From NCBI RefSeq assembly GCF_026745355.1, contig NC_079210.1:22270671-22334670 (forward strand): a stretch of DNA of 64,000 nt. The letters run 5' to 3'. The stretch's first letter is position 1, and each line of letters opens with the position of its first letter. The position numbers were made by a program, and so were the translations under genes. This document shows positions 24,413 through 38,300 of the stretch, in pieces. The notes beneath the pieces were generated by a model. The model searched no databases. It was not told where the DNA came from and saw only the letters and a list, made by a program, of their open reading frames with translations. The stretch comes from Beta vulgaris subsp. vulgaris. Taxonomy: Eukaryota; Streptophyta; Magnoliopsida; Caryophyllales; Amaranthaceae.

Positions 24413-25309
24413 CATGCCCCTTCATATATGCTTTTATTTCATTTTTTGATAGAGGCCCACCACCATACAAGGGCGAGGAGACGATAATTCGCAAAAAAAA
24501 AAAAACCCCAATTCGCAAACCCTAATTTGCAAAAAAAAAAAACCCAATTCGCAAAAAAAAAACCCAATTCGCAATTTTTTTTATTTTCGTGATGAGTAAT
24601 TTCGTTAGTATTTTCTTTTTCATTTTTATTTTGGTTTCCTTTTCATGTAGTTTAGTTTATTCGTTATTTTTTATTTTCGTTTTCTTGTTATTTTTTTTTG
24701 TAATTTACAGTATTTCACCATCTCTTGGACTAGTTAATTAGTTTGTTCTTATGATGTAAGTAATTGATCTTTGTCTTTGTATTTATTCTTGTTTTGTTTT
24801 TTTATTATTATTATAATTTCGTTATGTGATTGTTGAATGTTGGTGGATTTGAATAGGGATGGAATGTTGAATGTTGGTGGATTTTATTTTCGTTTTCTCA
24901 AACCTTGAATTTTACTGCATCAAAATTTTAATGGGGCTGAATATTCACTCTGAGCCCTCCTGTACCAAAACCAATGCGGATGTTCTGTGTATCCTAGACA
25001 ATAGAGTAGGCTTTTCTTTTTAATTCTAATGAACCTTTACTGATTCAATTCTATTATAAAACCGCATCAGTTTTTTCACCAATCTGGTGCGATTTTGTGA
25101 TGCAACAGCATCAGTTAATGCCTAATTGATGTTGTTTGCAACCGCATCAGGTAATTTTTTATAACGGATGCTACGTCACCCGATGCGGACCAAAATCGCA
25201 TCAGTAAGCCCGGTTTTGACCGCATCAAATGGGTATTTTTCCACTAGGGAGGATTATGTGCAAGAACGACCTTGCCCTGAAGAACTAAATGCAAAAAGTA
25301 CAATCTGCA

Positions 25310-26643
25310 TACATTGTACCCTGATTTGACTTCATAAATTCCATGTGAAGTCTGCAACCATATAATTTCATCTTGTGTGCCTATTTCAGGCAAGTGTGTG
25401 GCTATGATGTCCTTGGCTACATTTTTGTTGAAACAATTTTGAACTATAGTTTTATCCCAGTCACCTGCTAGGTTTATGAGATCGGCCACCCATTTAGGTC
25501 TGTTTGTGCTTAGAGGGTCTTCCACATTTTTGAAACACACTTGCTTGTCCAAATTTCATCCAAAATATTTGTGCTCTTCCCATATCCAATGACTTTTCCC
25601 ACTCCTTTGCTCATTGTAAACACACTTTTCATGATACTTCTTCCTCCCTAAGAACAAGAATTGGGGAAGGTTCCTAGCCGGCTCCTATAGAACCAGTTAA
25701 TGAATACTTACACTTAAACACTTTGCTCACTAGGAGGGCAGAGTTGGTCTCTATTCGCCATGCTTATTTGAACATAAGAGCAGTGTTGAGAGAATGGAGA
25801 TTCCTAAGACCTAGCCCCCCCCCTATGTTTTATTGTTCTAGTAGAGATTTCTTCCTCCAATAAATTGGTTTTTTTTTCATAGCTAGTGGTCCACCAGAAT
25901 TTTGGTAGCTTTGAGGTTATGCTTTGGAGTATTTTCTTTGTGATAAGGAAAGTAGCCATAATGTGTGAAGCATAAGCCACTAGGATGCCATTTATGAGTT
26001 TCATTTTCCATACTTGATTTATGTTATTGAATTTCCATGAAGAAATAGTCAATGACACATTATCCTCAATGTTTTGGAAGACATTCAACGTTCTTCCATC
26101 AACATCCATAGGGCATCCCAGATATGTTCCTAGCTTTTCCTTATTCTACATCCCCAACCTTGTACCCAACAGTCTTATGAATTTGGGAGGAGTATTTTTG
26201 CTAAAAATTGTAAAGGACTTATTAGAGTTAACCATTTCACCTGAGAATAGACATAAATTGTCTAAGGTTTTTCTAAGTGTTCAGCAATTATCCATTATGC
26301 CTTTTATAAAGAAAAGAGCATCATCCGCAAAGAATAAGTGGCTGATAGATGGAGAGTTTCTTGCAAGTTTAAGGCCTCATATACTCCCGTCACATTGTTT
26401 TCTTGAAAGTTGTCGAGATAAGGTTTCCATACATAGGATAAAAATGTACGGGGTTTCCCTGCCTCAAGCCCGCTCTCGACATTATTCTTTCCGCAGCTTC
26501 CCCATTGACTAACTCTGAATTTGCATCACATTGTGTATCCATAACTCTGAAAGTCCAATTTGTCTTAGTACTTTCTCCACAAAACCCCAACTAATCCTAT
26601 CATAGGCTTTATTGAGGTCAAGGTTTAAGATAAACTCAAACCC
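25310..26643 (-). pseudogene. LINE (non-LTR retrotransposon) ORF2 remnant
   Basis: On the minus strand from 26643 the pieces follow LINE ORF2 order: ILNLDLNKAYDRISWGF, SRAGLRQGNPV, SHLFFADDALFFIKG (reverse transcriptase catalytic FADD, about 26330), ISSWKFNNINQVWKMKLING and LPKFWW, GLGLRNLHSLNTALMFK, and WVADLINLAGDW with YEVKSGYNVCRL near 25310. Many stops and frame changes are present. The upstream part continues beyond an inserted element at 30330-30407 (AHEMLTSL). The 3' boundary meets the transposase copy B remnant near 25300. No poly(A) tail or TSD was found. Confidence 0.85.
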
Positions 26644-26778
26644 AGCGGCCCTGTTTGGCATTGAGCTTTTTCATTAGCTTTTAGAGGTTTTGAACCCATT
26701 TTAAAGTTTTGACCATTCAAAACTCTAATATGGGTGTTTGATAAGGAGAGGTTTGCAAAAGTGTTTTGGGGTCAAAAC

Positions 26779-29210
26779 TGTAACAACCCTGAATTTCCAG
26801 TTTCTTTAGAAAAGATATTAGAGTACAAAGCATGGACAATTCAAGAGCTGTTATGCCGCGGTTATTAAACATTTAATAACAGCAAGGCGAAAGGTACTAC
26901 TACTAATACATAAATTAATTATTAACTATTACAACTAAAAGAAAATATAATTAATTAATACACTCCTATAACAAACCATAATTATAATCTATTGCAGAGG
27001 AAGTCTTAACTTTAATAAATCTACATCTAGGTGAAGTCAACGCTCTCACCCCAATATAAGCTAGTCACCATCAAACCCTGCACATTGAAGACATGTAATA
27101 TCAGCCAAAAGGCTGAGAAAGATTTCATACCAATAACAACTTTGAACTATCCAATGTGCAGGTGGAAACATATATAGTATTCCACAAAAATCATTTCACT
27201 TGTACGACATTCAACTTGAATATAATAGACAACCTTCAATAATTCAAATTCACTTTACTTTCTTGCTACACTATTTTGTAAAACATTCAAATGTAACTCC
27301 TTTGAAATCTATGAGTAGGAAGTAGTAAAAATCCAATGAGCTAGCTAGGCTCACTAGACAAGATAAACACCAAAGTCCCTAGTATGCATACTCCTAACTT
27401 GATAACGTACCAAGAAGGAAGACAAATGGCAAGAGTATTGATCAACATACCCCCAACTACTAAAATATATTGTTGAGACACTGTTAACTCAACATACTTC
27501 CAAACTCGGAGAATACCGCTTACCGGCAACCCCACAATAAAACTCTGTAAACCCTCGTAAGGGTGAGGAACTTCCTCCTTTCAAAATATCAAACTTTAAT
27601 CAAACTAGAAACCCTCGTAAGGGCGAGGAACTTCCTCTGCTCAAAATCTAACACTTTCATATCAAACTTGTTACATAAGAGAACTTCTTCTTTTCAATAT
27701 AAATTCCAATAAACTCTTTCAATTCAAGTATGAGCATAAATAAACGATTTAAACCTCAATACCAAACTTTTGTAAAAAAAACGATTTTCTATTCATAATA
27801 AAATTCCACAACAATATCAAACAAATACAAACCTTAACTGTACAGGTTTAGTAAGAAATCTTACCTTGTGAGCAATAACAATTAACACACCTCAACTCAA
27901 GTAAAAAAGGTTCCTCTACAAACCCGTGATCTACAATACAATAATATATATATAGTATAAGTCACTTGGCTATACTTTACATAATTCCCCGGCCTAAATG
28001 ACACAATCCAGTTAATTAATTGATTTTCCTTAAACGACTTAACTAAGTCGAAAGAGCACAACCACATATAACAATACAATACTAACTCACTAAACTTTAC
28101 CACGAGAATATCACACAACAACACAACAAGAAAGTAACTTAGGAAAACTAATTAGATTAAAGGGCAAAATAATCAACTCCAATATAACATAACTAAACTA
28201 CTTCCAGCAATGATTAAACCCCTGTAACTTGCCATATTACCCGCATACAACCAATACTACCAAAACAGCTAACACCAAGAACTTGTACAGAGCATAACTC
28301 CTAGTATACAACCCCGAATCATGTAATTCTTGTGTCTAAATTCATTAGCTTTTCGAGCTCTACAACTTTCATGAAGGAATCAAAGCCTAAAACTTACTGT
28401 ATCAATGAGAAAATTCGCTCAAACAACAGCAGCGAGCAAAACACAACAACAATTCCAACCATAACAACAATTAACACGATTATACCAACAACCTTCCAAA
28501 TTTTCTGCTCAACAACAGTACTAATGACTTATAATTCGAACTAGGCAATTAACAACAATCCCACATATCACAAATTTTAGAATATACTTTAGAAACAATA
28601 ATTTCGCAAACCCAACTCGAAAATACATTAACTAAGTCGAATTAAACATGATGTATAAACCAATTATACAAATTTCCCATAGTAGGAATTTTTCCCAATT
28701 CGATTTTGTTATGAACCCTAATTTATAAAATCCCAAATTAAAAAAAAATCAACCAAATGCGAAATTAAAGTTTAAGATTATAACTTACTTGATTAAGGGG
28801 AAGTAATGAGGGTGAAATTACCCTATAAAAGGAACCACAAAACCGCTCTTTGATTTGATTCACAACTCGAAACCGCAAGCCCAAGAATAACTATCTTCCT
28901 TCGATAAACCCACAACACTAAGAGCTAGTGAAGGTGGACGAACTACGGTTGGTGTATAATGATAGTTGACGGAAAATCTTGTAGCTTTGTCGATAAATGA
29001 AACAAGGAGTTGAAGAGAGGTAAAAGATGGAGAATATGAAGGTGTCGTGCATCGTGGAGGTATAAGAATGCAGTAGCATTCTTTTGTTTCATTTTCCTTT
29101 CTTTCCTTTTTCTACTTTCCCTCTCCTTACAATATATGATAAGTAGTGACACTTAACCTAGTAAATCTAGGAATTAGTTTTAAATACTTCTTAGGTAAAG
29201 TCAAATGAAA

Positions 29211-29241
<31 letters not shown>

Positions 29242-29294
29242 AGAGTATTTTAAATTATTTTTATAAACTAAAATAATATAAATAATTACTAAAC

Positions 29295-29391
<97 letters not shown>

Positions 29392-29471
29392 AGAGTATTT
29401 TAAATTATTTTTATAAACTAAAATAATATAAATAATTACTAAACATGTATAAAAAAATATGGGGTGTTACA
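26779..29471. mobile_element. Solo LTR 2 with TSD AAAAC
   Basis: TGTAACAACCCTGAATTTCC to GGGGTGTTACA, with the exact 5-bp duplication AAAAC at 26774-26778 and 29472-29476. No retrotransposon internal region. It is a relative of the LTR at 20471 and, by its TGTAACA ends, probably of the same broad family as elements 1 and 2. The duplicate of this locus at 30663 lacks it, showing the empty site. Confidence 0.9.
29208..29450. repeat. AT microsatellite with flanking duplication
   Basis: Long TA-dinucleotide runs (29212-29235 and 29299-29384) separate two near-identical ~65-bp copies of AATAAAAGAGTATTTTAAATT-containing sequence (from about 29236 and 29384). The segment was duplicated in tandem inside the solo LTR, probably through the TA runs. 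Confidence 0.85.
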
Positions 29472-30081
29472 AAAACTCTCAAAACAAAAACGCTGCTAAA
29501 TGGAACGTTTTGTTCAGAGTTTTACAAAACAAAAATTTTGGAGACGTTTTTACCCATTATTAATTATCATTATCAATCTAATGCAAAACCATCAACACTT
29601 CCATCGAAATCCATCATTGTAAACACCACCACCGACATCCACCCAAAAAAACCACCACCACCCAGAAAACCACCACCATTGATGAAGAATCGCCGATGGA
29701 GATATTTGATGGTGATGTTGAACGGTAATGATGTTGCCTTATGTTGATTATGAACAATTGTCGATTGATGTTGATGTTTTTTGATGATGATGAGGATACT
29801 TGATGATGATGATTCTTGATAAACGATTGAGGATGATGATGATGAGGATACTTGATGATGATGATTCTTGATAAACCATTGAGGATGATGATGATGATGA
29901 TGAGATGGTGCCACAGATTAGTTTTAGGATTTTGTGGGATGGAAGTGAAAAAGAAATAGGAGAGAGAAGGAGGAGAGAATGGGGTTCTGTAATTTGGTGT
30001 TGGTGCCTTGGTGGTGTCTAGTGGGTTAGAACTTAGAAGGGGGGTTTATGTTATTATTATTATTATTATCATTGTTGTTGT

Positions 30082-30114
<33 letters not shown>

Positions 30115-30407
30115 GTAAAAGAAATCAATAAAGATTAATGTTTATAATTGTCATTTCACACCCTAAAATACTTATCAACTTTTATCAAACGGCTAAGTGT
30201 TACCAAACACATTTATATAAACAACAGTCAAATCCGTAGTCAAATCCACTAAATAAAAAAGTTAAAACTCTAATAGCAAACTCTAAACTCTAATAGCTAA
30301 ACTCTAAACTCTGATTGCCAAACAGGGCCAGCATCTTTCCTCTTTTTCTTTTTTTTAGGGAGGTTAGCATTTCATGAGCTAAACTAGTAGACAATTGTCA
30401 TTTAGGA

Positions 30408-30661
30408 TATATAAGGCAACACATGGGGGACACCAAAAAATAGAAAAAGGAAAAAAAGATAAAAGAAAGAAAGAGGATAACTAACTGTTTCATTTGAACG
30501 GAAAAAGAGGGAAGGGGGGGGGGGGAAGTAGGACATTTAAACTCAACATCAGTTTTTTGAGAAAATAAAATCTAAAGATAGTTTTTCTATCCAATTAATT
30601 TTATTTTTTCTAATTTATTTGTTATCACGCGTTCGCACGCATTGCGTGCATGTAAGACTAG
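30408..30661 (+). mobile_element. Non-autonomous Helitron, + orientation
   Basis: The 3' end has the hairpin GCACGCATTGCGTGC, then ATGTAAGA and CTAG followed by T (30658-30662), the Helitron signature. The 5' side has AAGGCAACACATGGGGGACA, typical of plant Helitron starts, but the leading TCTC is missing compared with the copy at 31762-32021. No rep/helicase coding. Confidence 0.8.
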
Positions 30662-30662
30662 T

Positions 30663-31681
<1,019 letters not shown>

Positions 31682-31761
31682 AACATCTTCCTCTTTTTCT
31701 TTTTTTTGGTAGGTTAGCATTTCATGAGCTAAACTAGTAGACAGTTGTCATTTAGGATCAA

Positions 31762-31933
31762 CTAGTCTTACATGCACGCAATGCGTGCGAACGCGTGATA
31801 ACAAATAAATTAGAAAAAATAAAATTAATTGGATAGAAAAACTATCTTTAGATTTTATTTTCTCAAAAAAACTGATGTTGAGTTTAAATGTCTTACTTTT
31901 TCCCTTTTTTCGTTCAAATGAAACAGTTAGTTA

Positions 31934-31970
<37 letters not shown>

Positions 31971-32021
31971 CCTTTTTTCTATTTTTTGGTGTCCCCCATG
32001 TGTTGCCTTCTATAATAGAGA
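31762..32021 (-). mobile_element. Non-autonomous Helitron, minus orientation
   Basis: On the minus strand it starts TCTCTATTATAGAAGGCAAC at 32021 after an A, and ends with the GCACGCAATGCGTGC hairpin, a short spacer and CTAG at 31765-31762, followed by T: a complete Helitron end pair with A/T insertion context. About 260 bp including an extended poly-T run (about 31938-31970). It is an inverted copy of 30408-30661 and lies about 300 bp upstream of the RPN5 ATG. Confidence 0.85.
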
Positions 32022-32044
32022 TTAGGGTCTCAAATTAGGCCTGA

Positions 32045-32140
32045 CCTCTTAATGGAGTAACAAAATTGTTACTACGCGGATGATAATCTCATAAGCCATA
32101 TGAGAGAGGTTGCGGGTTCGAAAAGTGCTCCACAAGTTTT
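32045..32140 (+). repeat. Possible tRNA-derived SINE piece
   Basis: GAGGTTGCGGGTTCGAAA resembles the internal B box of RNA polymerase III promoters in plant SINEs, but no clear A box, tail or TSD is seen. It lies between the Helitron and the RPN5 leader. Weak call. Confidence 0.25.
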
Positions 32141-32194
32141 CTTTTTGGTTTATTTGTATCCCAGTTCTGACTTCTTCACTAAGTCAGATCTTAA

Positions 32195-32323
32195 TTTCAC
32201 ATCTCACACCTCTCATCCTCTCTCTCTCTCCTCAGTACTAGGGTTTCAAATTTCTCTCCTTCCCCCTCTCCCGCCGGCCATCTTCGTCACTGTCAAAGAT
32301 CACGTACACGACATTCGACTGCC
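32195..32323 (+). promoter_or_regulatory. RPN5 5' leader with pyrimidine patch
   Basis: CTCTCATCCTCTCTCTCTCT (about 32211-32230) and following CT-rich sequence (CTCTCCTTCCCCCTCTCCCG) form a Y-patch typical of plant core promoters and 5' UTRs, just before the ATG at 32324. No convincing TATA box is seen upstream; the nearest upstream unit is a Helitron. Confidence 0.5.
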
Positions 32324-35300
32324 ATGGTGAGTGTTCACTAGTTTAAGTTCTCAGTTTCTTTTTCCCCCGCTTTTCAATTATTGTTTTGATTGATACTAAT
32401 TAGTTAAATTACTTGATTATTTATTTTTATTAGTTTAATAGATGATTACAAATTTGAAATTGCAAGTTCGTAATTGTGACAGAATGTGTTAATTCAATAA
32501 TTCATCATTTTATATGGTTTTAGTTGTTTGTTGTTAGGTCGCGGAATTGTCGTGTTTGGAGCAAAAAAATGGCATAAAGCACAGTAAAGAATAAGAATGA
32601 CACCAACTCACAAACACATAATTATCTTTCTTCTCTTTTTATTGATTTTTTTTATTAAGTGTATAACAAATAAACAAGTTTAAAAAATTCGAAGAATTTG
32701 TGCTTTACCGTTCTCATCTATGCTGGTTAATGGCTATTGGATTGTGCTTGCTTTATGTTTTCCAGATTTAAATTCTGTTAGTAATTTTTGTTGTATCTGT
32801 CAATTTCGATGGACAGTGTCTTATATTTTTGATGATTTTATTAGAAAATTTAGTGAATTCATTTACTTGTTAGTTGTTACTAGTATATTTTATTGTTAAT
32901 TCTATTTTTTTTTTCCAATGATTGGATGTGTACATGCGGTGTATTCGTAGGCCTCAATCTACTATGCCTTGCATGATTTTTATTGGTGACATCAGTCCCA
33001 TGTTAAAATAGTATTTGGATCCCAACGATCTTCGATATTTGATTCGTCTGAAGCTGTTCACTTATATTTATGATAGCTAATCTTAACCTTTGTCATTAAA
33101 AACCTTGATGGTGGTAGAATGAGCTATTATGCACGAATAATCTCCCAGCTGCTCTTGCTGAAACTATTACTCTTCAATCTTGATCCTCTCGTGCTCTAGC
33201 AATTGCGCTCTCTAGACAACTACCATGTAGCTAGGGGATTGAATAAGGGGATGTATCTGTTAATACAGAATATTAGCATGGTTGCTTATGCTTGATTGCA
33301 GGAAGATTACACTCTTTTCTCAAATCAAATCTTTTTTGCCAGTTTTTGCTTCCTTCTTTTGAGGACTCTTATTCCATATTTCTTGATCCTTATCACGGTA
33401 TCAGCTGTGACAAATACGAAGCTTATCTTGTTGTGTCTGTGTTTCATTCTTCTCATTATGCTTTTCTTTTCCTCTCTCTTTGCTATGCAGGAGAATCAAG
33501 GCAACTTGGAAGCACAAATAGAAGCATTATTGAATGTAGAAAAGCAAATGAGGCTTGCTGGAGATGTTGTTGGAACTAAAAAGGCTGCGTGTGACATTCT
33601 CAATATATGCTTCGAAGCTCGTGCCTGGAAGACCTTGAATGACCAAATTGTTCTTCTGTCAAAGCGCCGAGGTCAACTCAAACAGGTATAATTTTTTCTG
33701 TTAGGTATTTAACGGCGTACATTGGCTGAACCATGAGAAAGAAGGCATTCTTTGATACATTAAAGGTGAAGCCATTGCATAATCCTAACCATCTTTGTAT
33801 ATATGTGGCCCTAAACCACATGTATGTGCTGAAGAAGAATACTTGCCATGGGTCCTCTGATAGATGATAAATTTATAAAGCTGATGATCATTTTTCTAGT
33901 TGCTAGCGTAGTGTGGATGGTTTTTTAGTTCATGTCAATGATCTTGCCCCTACCGGCAAAAAGGATAATAGTGCATACAATTGGTTAAGGTTATGCAATG
34001 TCTAATTATTGTTGTCTACATTTATTATAAACTAGTGCTTCAGCTGGCTGTGTCCCTGAAACTGAATATTCTGGGTTGAGTGGTTTTACAATCAACTTTG
34101 ACTAATAGCGTCTAAGCTTCTATAGGGACATAAAGTTCCATTGTCCCTCTGCTGCAGATTGTTAGAATATATCATTTCTCCTCAATTCTTCGAAGTTTTG
34201 TTGGTTTTGAAGTTTTTTTTTTTGTTAGAGCTAAGAATTTATATTATTATACAAGTTGCAATATGTTAACGAGTTAAGTAGTGGCATATATCTTATCACA
34301 ATATCTGTACTGAACCACTTGTGCTTTTTTAGCCTAACTTCTTGCCAGCTATTTTGCTAAATTTGCTCTTTTGTTTGTGTTTTATATGAGCATGGTTTCT
34401 CAGTGTATGTTGATTATTGTGGAACTTTTGAGGAAAATTGAGTAGTCTTTGAACTAATGGTCCGTGATATTTAATTGTTCACCAGACTGAAAATCCAATA
34501 TTTTTGCTGTTTACTGCATTGTCCTTTTCTTGTTCATCTACTAATTGCCTCTTAATTGTTATTCCTCCATTTAGATCTAATAAAGAGGTCTATTTCTTCA
34601 CAGGCTGTGACAGCGATGGTGCAGCAAGCCATGCAGTACATTGATCAAACACCCGATCTTGATACTCGTATAGAGCTCATCAAAACATTAAATAGTGTAT
34701 CTGCTGGGAAGGTAATTAGATATATCTGGATTTGATGTTTTCTATAGTTAGATTCTGCTCTTTTTCATTGTTCATATTTTTCTATGTACTGCAGATATAT
34801 GTAGAAATAGAAAGGGCACGATTGATCAAGAGACTTGCTAAGATTAAGGAAGAACAACAGCTTATTGATGAAGCTGCTGAATTGATGCAAGAGATAGCGG
34901 TAAGTGTGGTCATGGACATTTTGATTTATTGTGCTGCATAGAGTACATTTCATGACTTTCCAGAGAGAAGTTGCATAACTTATCATCATTGCACACTCGT
35001 AACATTGCAGGTTGAAACCTTTGGTGCTATGGCAAAAACTGAGAAAATAGCATTTATTCTTGAGCAAGTAAGTTCTGTTCTTTTAGCTTATTTGGTTGGT
35101 CTATCCATTTCCCTGGCAGTAATTGTAGGTTTATGATTCATGATTGGGGATGTCATTTCTATTTTCCTCTGATTTTGATGGCCTCGCTGATATTTGGAAA
35201 TTTACTGCTTTTCAGGTTCGTCTTTGTCTTGACCGTAAAGACTATGTTCGTGCTCAAATCCTCTCTAGAAAAATCAGTCCCAGGGTTTTTGATATCGAGT

Positions 35301-38300
35301 CAAAAGAAAAGAAGAAAGCTAAGGAAGGTGATGCTATAGTAGAAGAGGCTCCTGCTGATATACCAACGTTGCCAGAGTTAAAGCGTATCTATTATGAATT
35401 AATGATTCGGTGAGTTATAAGCTATCTTTATAAATTTCCGTAATTATGTTTATGTTAGGGTATAATGTACAGTTTTTTGCTTTGTGCAAGTAGTATTTCT
35501 TTCTCTCCTAGGAGTAAAGTTTGAAGTAGTTTCTTTGCTCAAAAAGTAGATTTTGCCTTGTATATGACCTAGTTTCTTTCGTTGATTGATGGTATTTCTT
35601 TTACATTTCTGTGGTACATGATGGAGAAGGGAGAGAGAAAGAGGAGTTAGAGACAAATAGACGACAGACTGGGCATGCTTGGAAATAAAGTAAAGGTTAA
35701 GAGGGGATTATATTTTCTAGACTACCATTTCATTGGCTGATTTTCTGGTTTTCAGTAAGTTGGCACAATTTCAGAGATAACCTTTACTCTTTCTTCTCTT
35801 ATTCTCTCATCTCCTTTTTGTCATTGAACATCACCACATTAGCACTGCAACTCCACTGTCACTACCCGATGCAACCTTCTATTTTTGCGCTGATGCTGTT
35901 GTTTCTCTCTCTATGTGAAACTTTCTCAACACCTCTTCACCTTCATCGTTTTTGAAACCCAAATGTATCAGACCATCTCTAGCTGATCCTGAAAGCATAT
36001 AAAATTTAAAATGTGATTACATAAGTTGTGGTGGTGTGTGTGGGGGGGGGGAGATATGGTTGGCAGTGGTTCTGATCCTTGGCGATTTTAGTGTTTAAAG
36101 TTCCATGATAACTAGAACCAATGAACCAGCCAAAAATGCCAGTTCAACCACTATATGATAAATTGCTCAGTAGGAGCTTTTTGTTGGTGCTTACATTTTT
36201 AAGGAACTGGTAACAACATTGGTGGTGCTGATCTATGTTGCACGTAAATATCATTGGGGCCTAGGTTTCCTCTCTGAAACATTTTGAAACGTTTGCAATT
36301 TTGTTCAAAAGGCATTGAAATGTTTTAAATTGGAGTAAAATGTGTTGAAACTAAATAGAGGCGTGTAAGTATCTTTTGTAAGAGGAAATTGCATTTCCTG
36401 CCAGAAGATAAACCCTTGCCGCTTACTTGCCTCTTGATTGTGAGTTCGTTTGTCTTACTCCGTGGTGATCATTCTAGCGGATGTTTGCAATTGCCAAATT
36501 TATTGAGTTTTTCCACCTTGTGCTATTCCTCCATCTCTTTCCTGGCTTTAAGACAGAGGTAGGGTAGAGGGGGATAGATTGAAGAAGTTATGGTGGGTGG
36601 TCTTATTCAATACAAAATCAATCAGGTAGGGTGTTGGGGGAAGGTATGATAGAGAATAAAGGATTTAAAGCCGGGATAATCAAACTCTAGTTTTTGTTTT
36701 TTAAATTTTTTGCAATCTGATTTGTTGTTGAAGGTTTAGGACTTTAGCTACCCAATAAGCATATTGATTATTTGGTTTATCCACTAAATGCCTCTTAGTT
36801 TTCGGTTTATTCACGAGGTATCCTCGCACTTTTGAAAATACACAGAGTACTAGGGGAGTTCAAGAAAACCTTACCCGTCCTGAAAACCCATTGACCCGCA
36901 TTAAAAAAGTCGGGTCAAAATGCTATTCTTTGAAGTTTTATCGAGTTGGGTAACCTACCCTAGCTTACCCTGGAAAAATGAGTAAATTCAGGTGGGGTAA
37001 TGGGCCGTGTAGCAATTCTTCTCGGGTACCCGAATTTTACTTTTTCCAGTTACATATTGGGCTTTTGAGTTTTGACATTCCTCCCTCTGTCATTCTCCTC
37101 TTTCACATCTTATTCTCTCTATCTCTTGTCCTCTCTCTCTTCAATCTTCACCCACTCTCACGACCAACACCATGCCCTACCTTACTCTTTTTCTTCTTTA
37201 ACTTTCAATTTAGGGTCTGCAAATTGCGAAATTCATAGAGCAATAAATTTTATTGAAATTCGCACAACAAAATCACAGCAACAAATTCGCACCGCAAGAA
37301 ATCAAGATGAAGCAAGTAATTCGTCGAGGTGAAGTGTGAAATTCGCTATAAAATGCAGCGAAAAAATGAAGAAAATATTAAGCAACTGATATATGTTTAA
37401 CAGATAATTATCTTAAATTATTTGCATAGGTGATGAGGTGAAGTGTGAAATTCGCCATTTTTATTTCATTTGGAGTTCGCATTTTTATGACTTCATGATA
37501 GACTGTCGGTGTTGTTAGCTCAATTGCGCTACTTTTTGTCGAATTGGAATTAGTAAATCTTGATTTAACATTTTACTGCTATTGTGCTACATGTTTCTGC
37601 ATTATTTTATTTGTCTTGTTTTTGTTTGTATCTTGAGTAGATTGTGAGTGATTAGTAACTTTTTGTTTGCTATTATTGTTAAATCAATGTGGAAGCTCAT
37701 GGGAAAGAATACTGCAAGATGCCACTGCCTAGTGCCATTTGCTCTAAATTGTCGATATTCATTTTTTAAAATTTAGAAGTATGTTAGGCCGGGTACCCTG
37801 TGACTCGACCCGGGAAAATCGGGTACTTGATTTGCAGGTACCCGATTTTTTCGGGTCGGGTCATGGGCCACTTCTTCAAATACCTGCAAATGTAATCGAA
37901 AAATCGGGTACCCGGTTATGAACACCCTACAAGGTTCCCCTCAGTTTTACGATAATACATCCACATGCCTTTAGTGGCTAACGACGGTTAAGCCGTTAGT
38001 TTTAACCCTTATTAGACCCTGATTAACCCTAACTAACTTAACTAAGAGCCTAATATTTAGCTAAATCGTAAGATCTAACCCTACCCTAACCCTAAACTCT
38101 AATTTCAAACCAAAACCCCTAACCTCACTACCACCCAACCACCACCCCATGCGGGTTGTTGCTCTGCGGGGGGTAGGGGTGCGTGGGGGAGGGGTGCTGC
38201 GGGGGGTGGGGAGCCGCAAGAGGGTGGTTTAGGGTTTAAGGTTAGGGTTAGAGGTAGGGGTTAGGATTAGGGTTAAGTAGGGTTTAAAACACAAAATTAT

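Larger units (their letters stand above)
19755..25249. mobile_element. CACTA element B, in the second transposase copy
   Basis: Left end CACTAGTGGAAAAAAC; right end ATTTTTCCACTAGGG, with one base changed from the expected CTAGTG. The flanking triplets are ACG and AGG; the intact relative at 2843 reads GGGAAAGGATTA, so the TSD was AGG with one later mutation. Subterminal repeats are of the ACCGCATCA/TGATGCGGT type, different from the element at 22147. The interior (about 19990-20460) looks like a gene 5' region, with pyrimidine-rich stretches and CAAACCCTA boxes, but no protein was recognised. It holds the solo LTR at 20471-24412. Confidence 0.8.
26647..30329. mobile_element. GGCCCTGTTTGG-type TIR element E1 (Harbinger/Tourist-like)
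   Basis: Ends GGCCCTGTTTGGCA and TGCCAAACAGGGCC are a perfect inverted repeat, with a 3-bp duplication AGC outside (26644-26646, 30330-30332). A 3-bp TSD fits PIF/Harbinger-type elements, although their usual target is TTA/TAA, so the superfamily is uncertain. Without the nested solo LTR it is about 985 bp. It contains a GAT-rich minisatellite (29755-29910) whose His/Ser-rich frames are artefacts, and a TTA/TTG microsatellite (30047-30117). It sits in the LINE remnant. Confidence 0.7.

Noticed and set aside
37980..38290. Telomere-like CTAACCCTA / GGGTTAGGG stretches in RPN5 intron 6 (also near 45640-45680).
   Set aside because: They are irregular, short, and lie as mirror images in fold-back transposon arms, so they are part of the inverted repeat and not an interstitial telomere.
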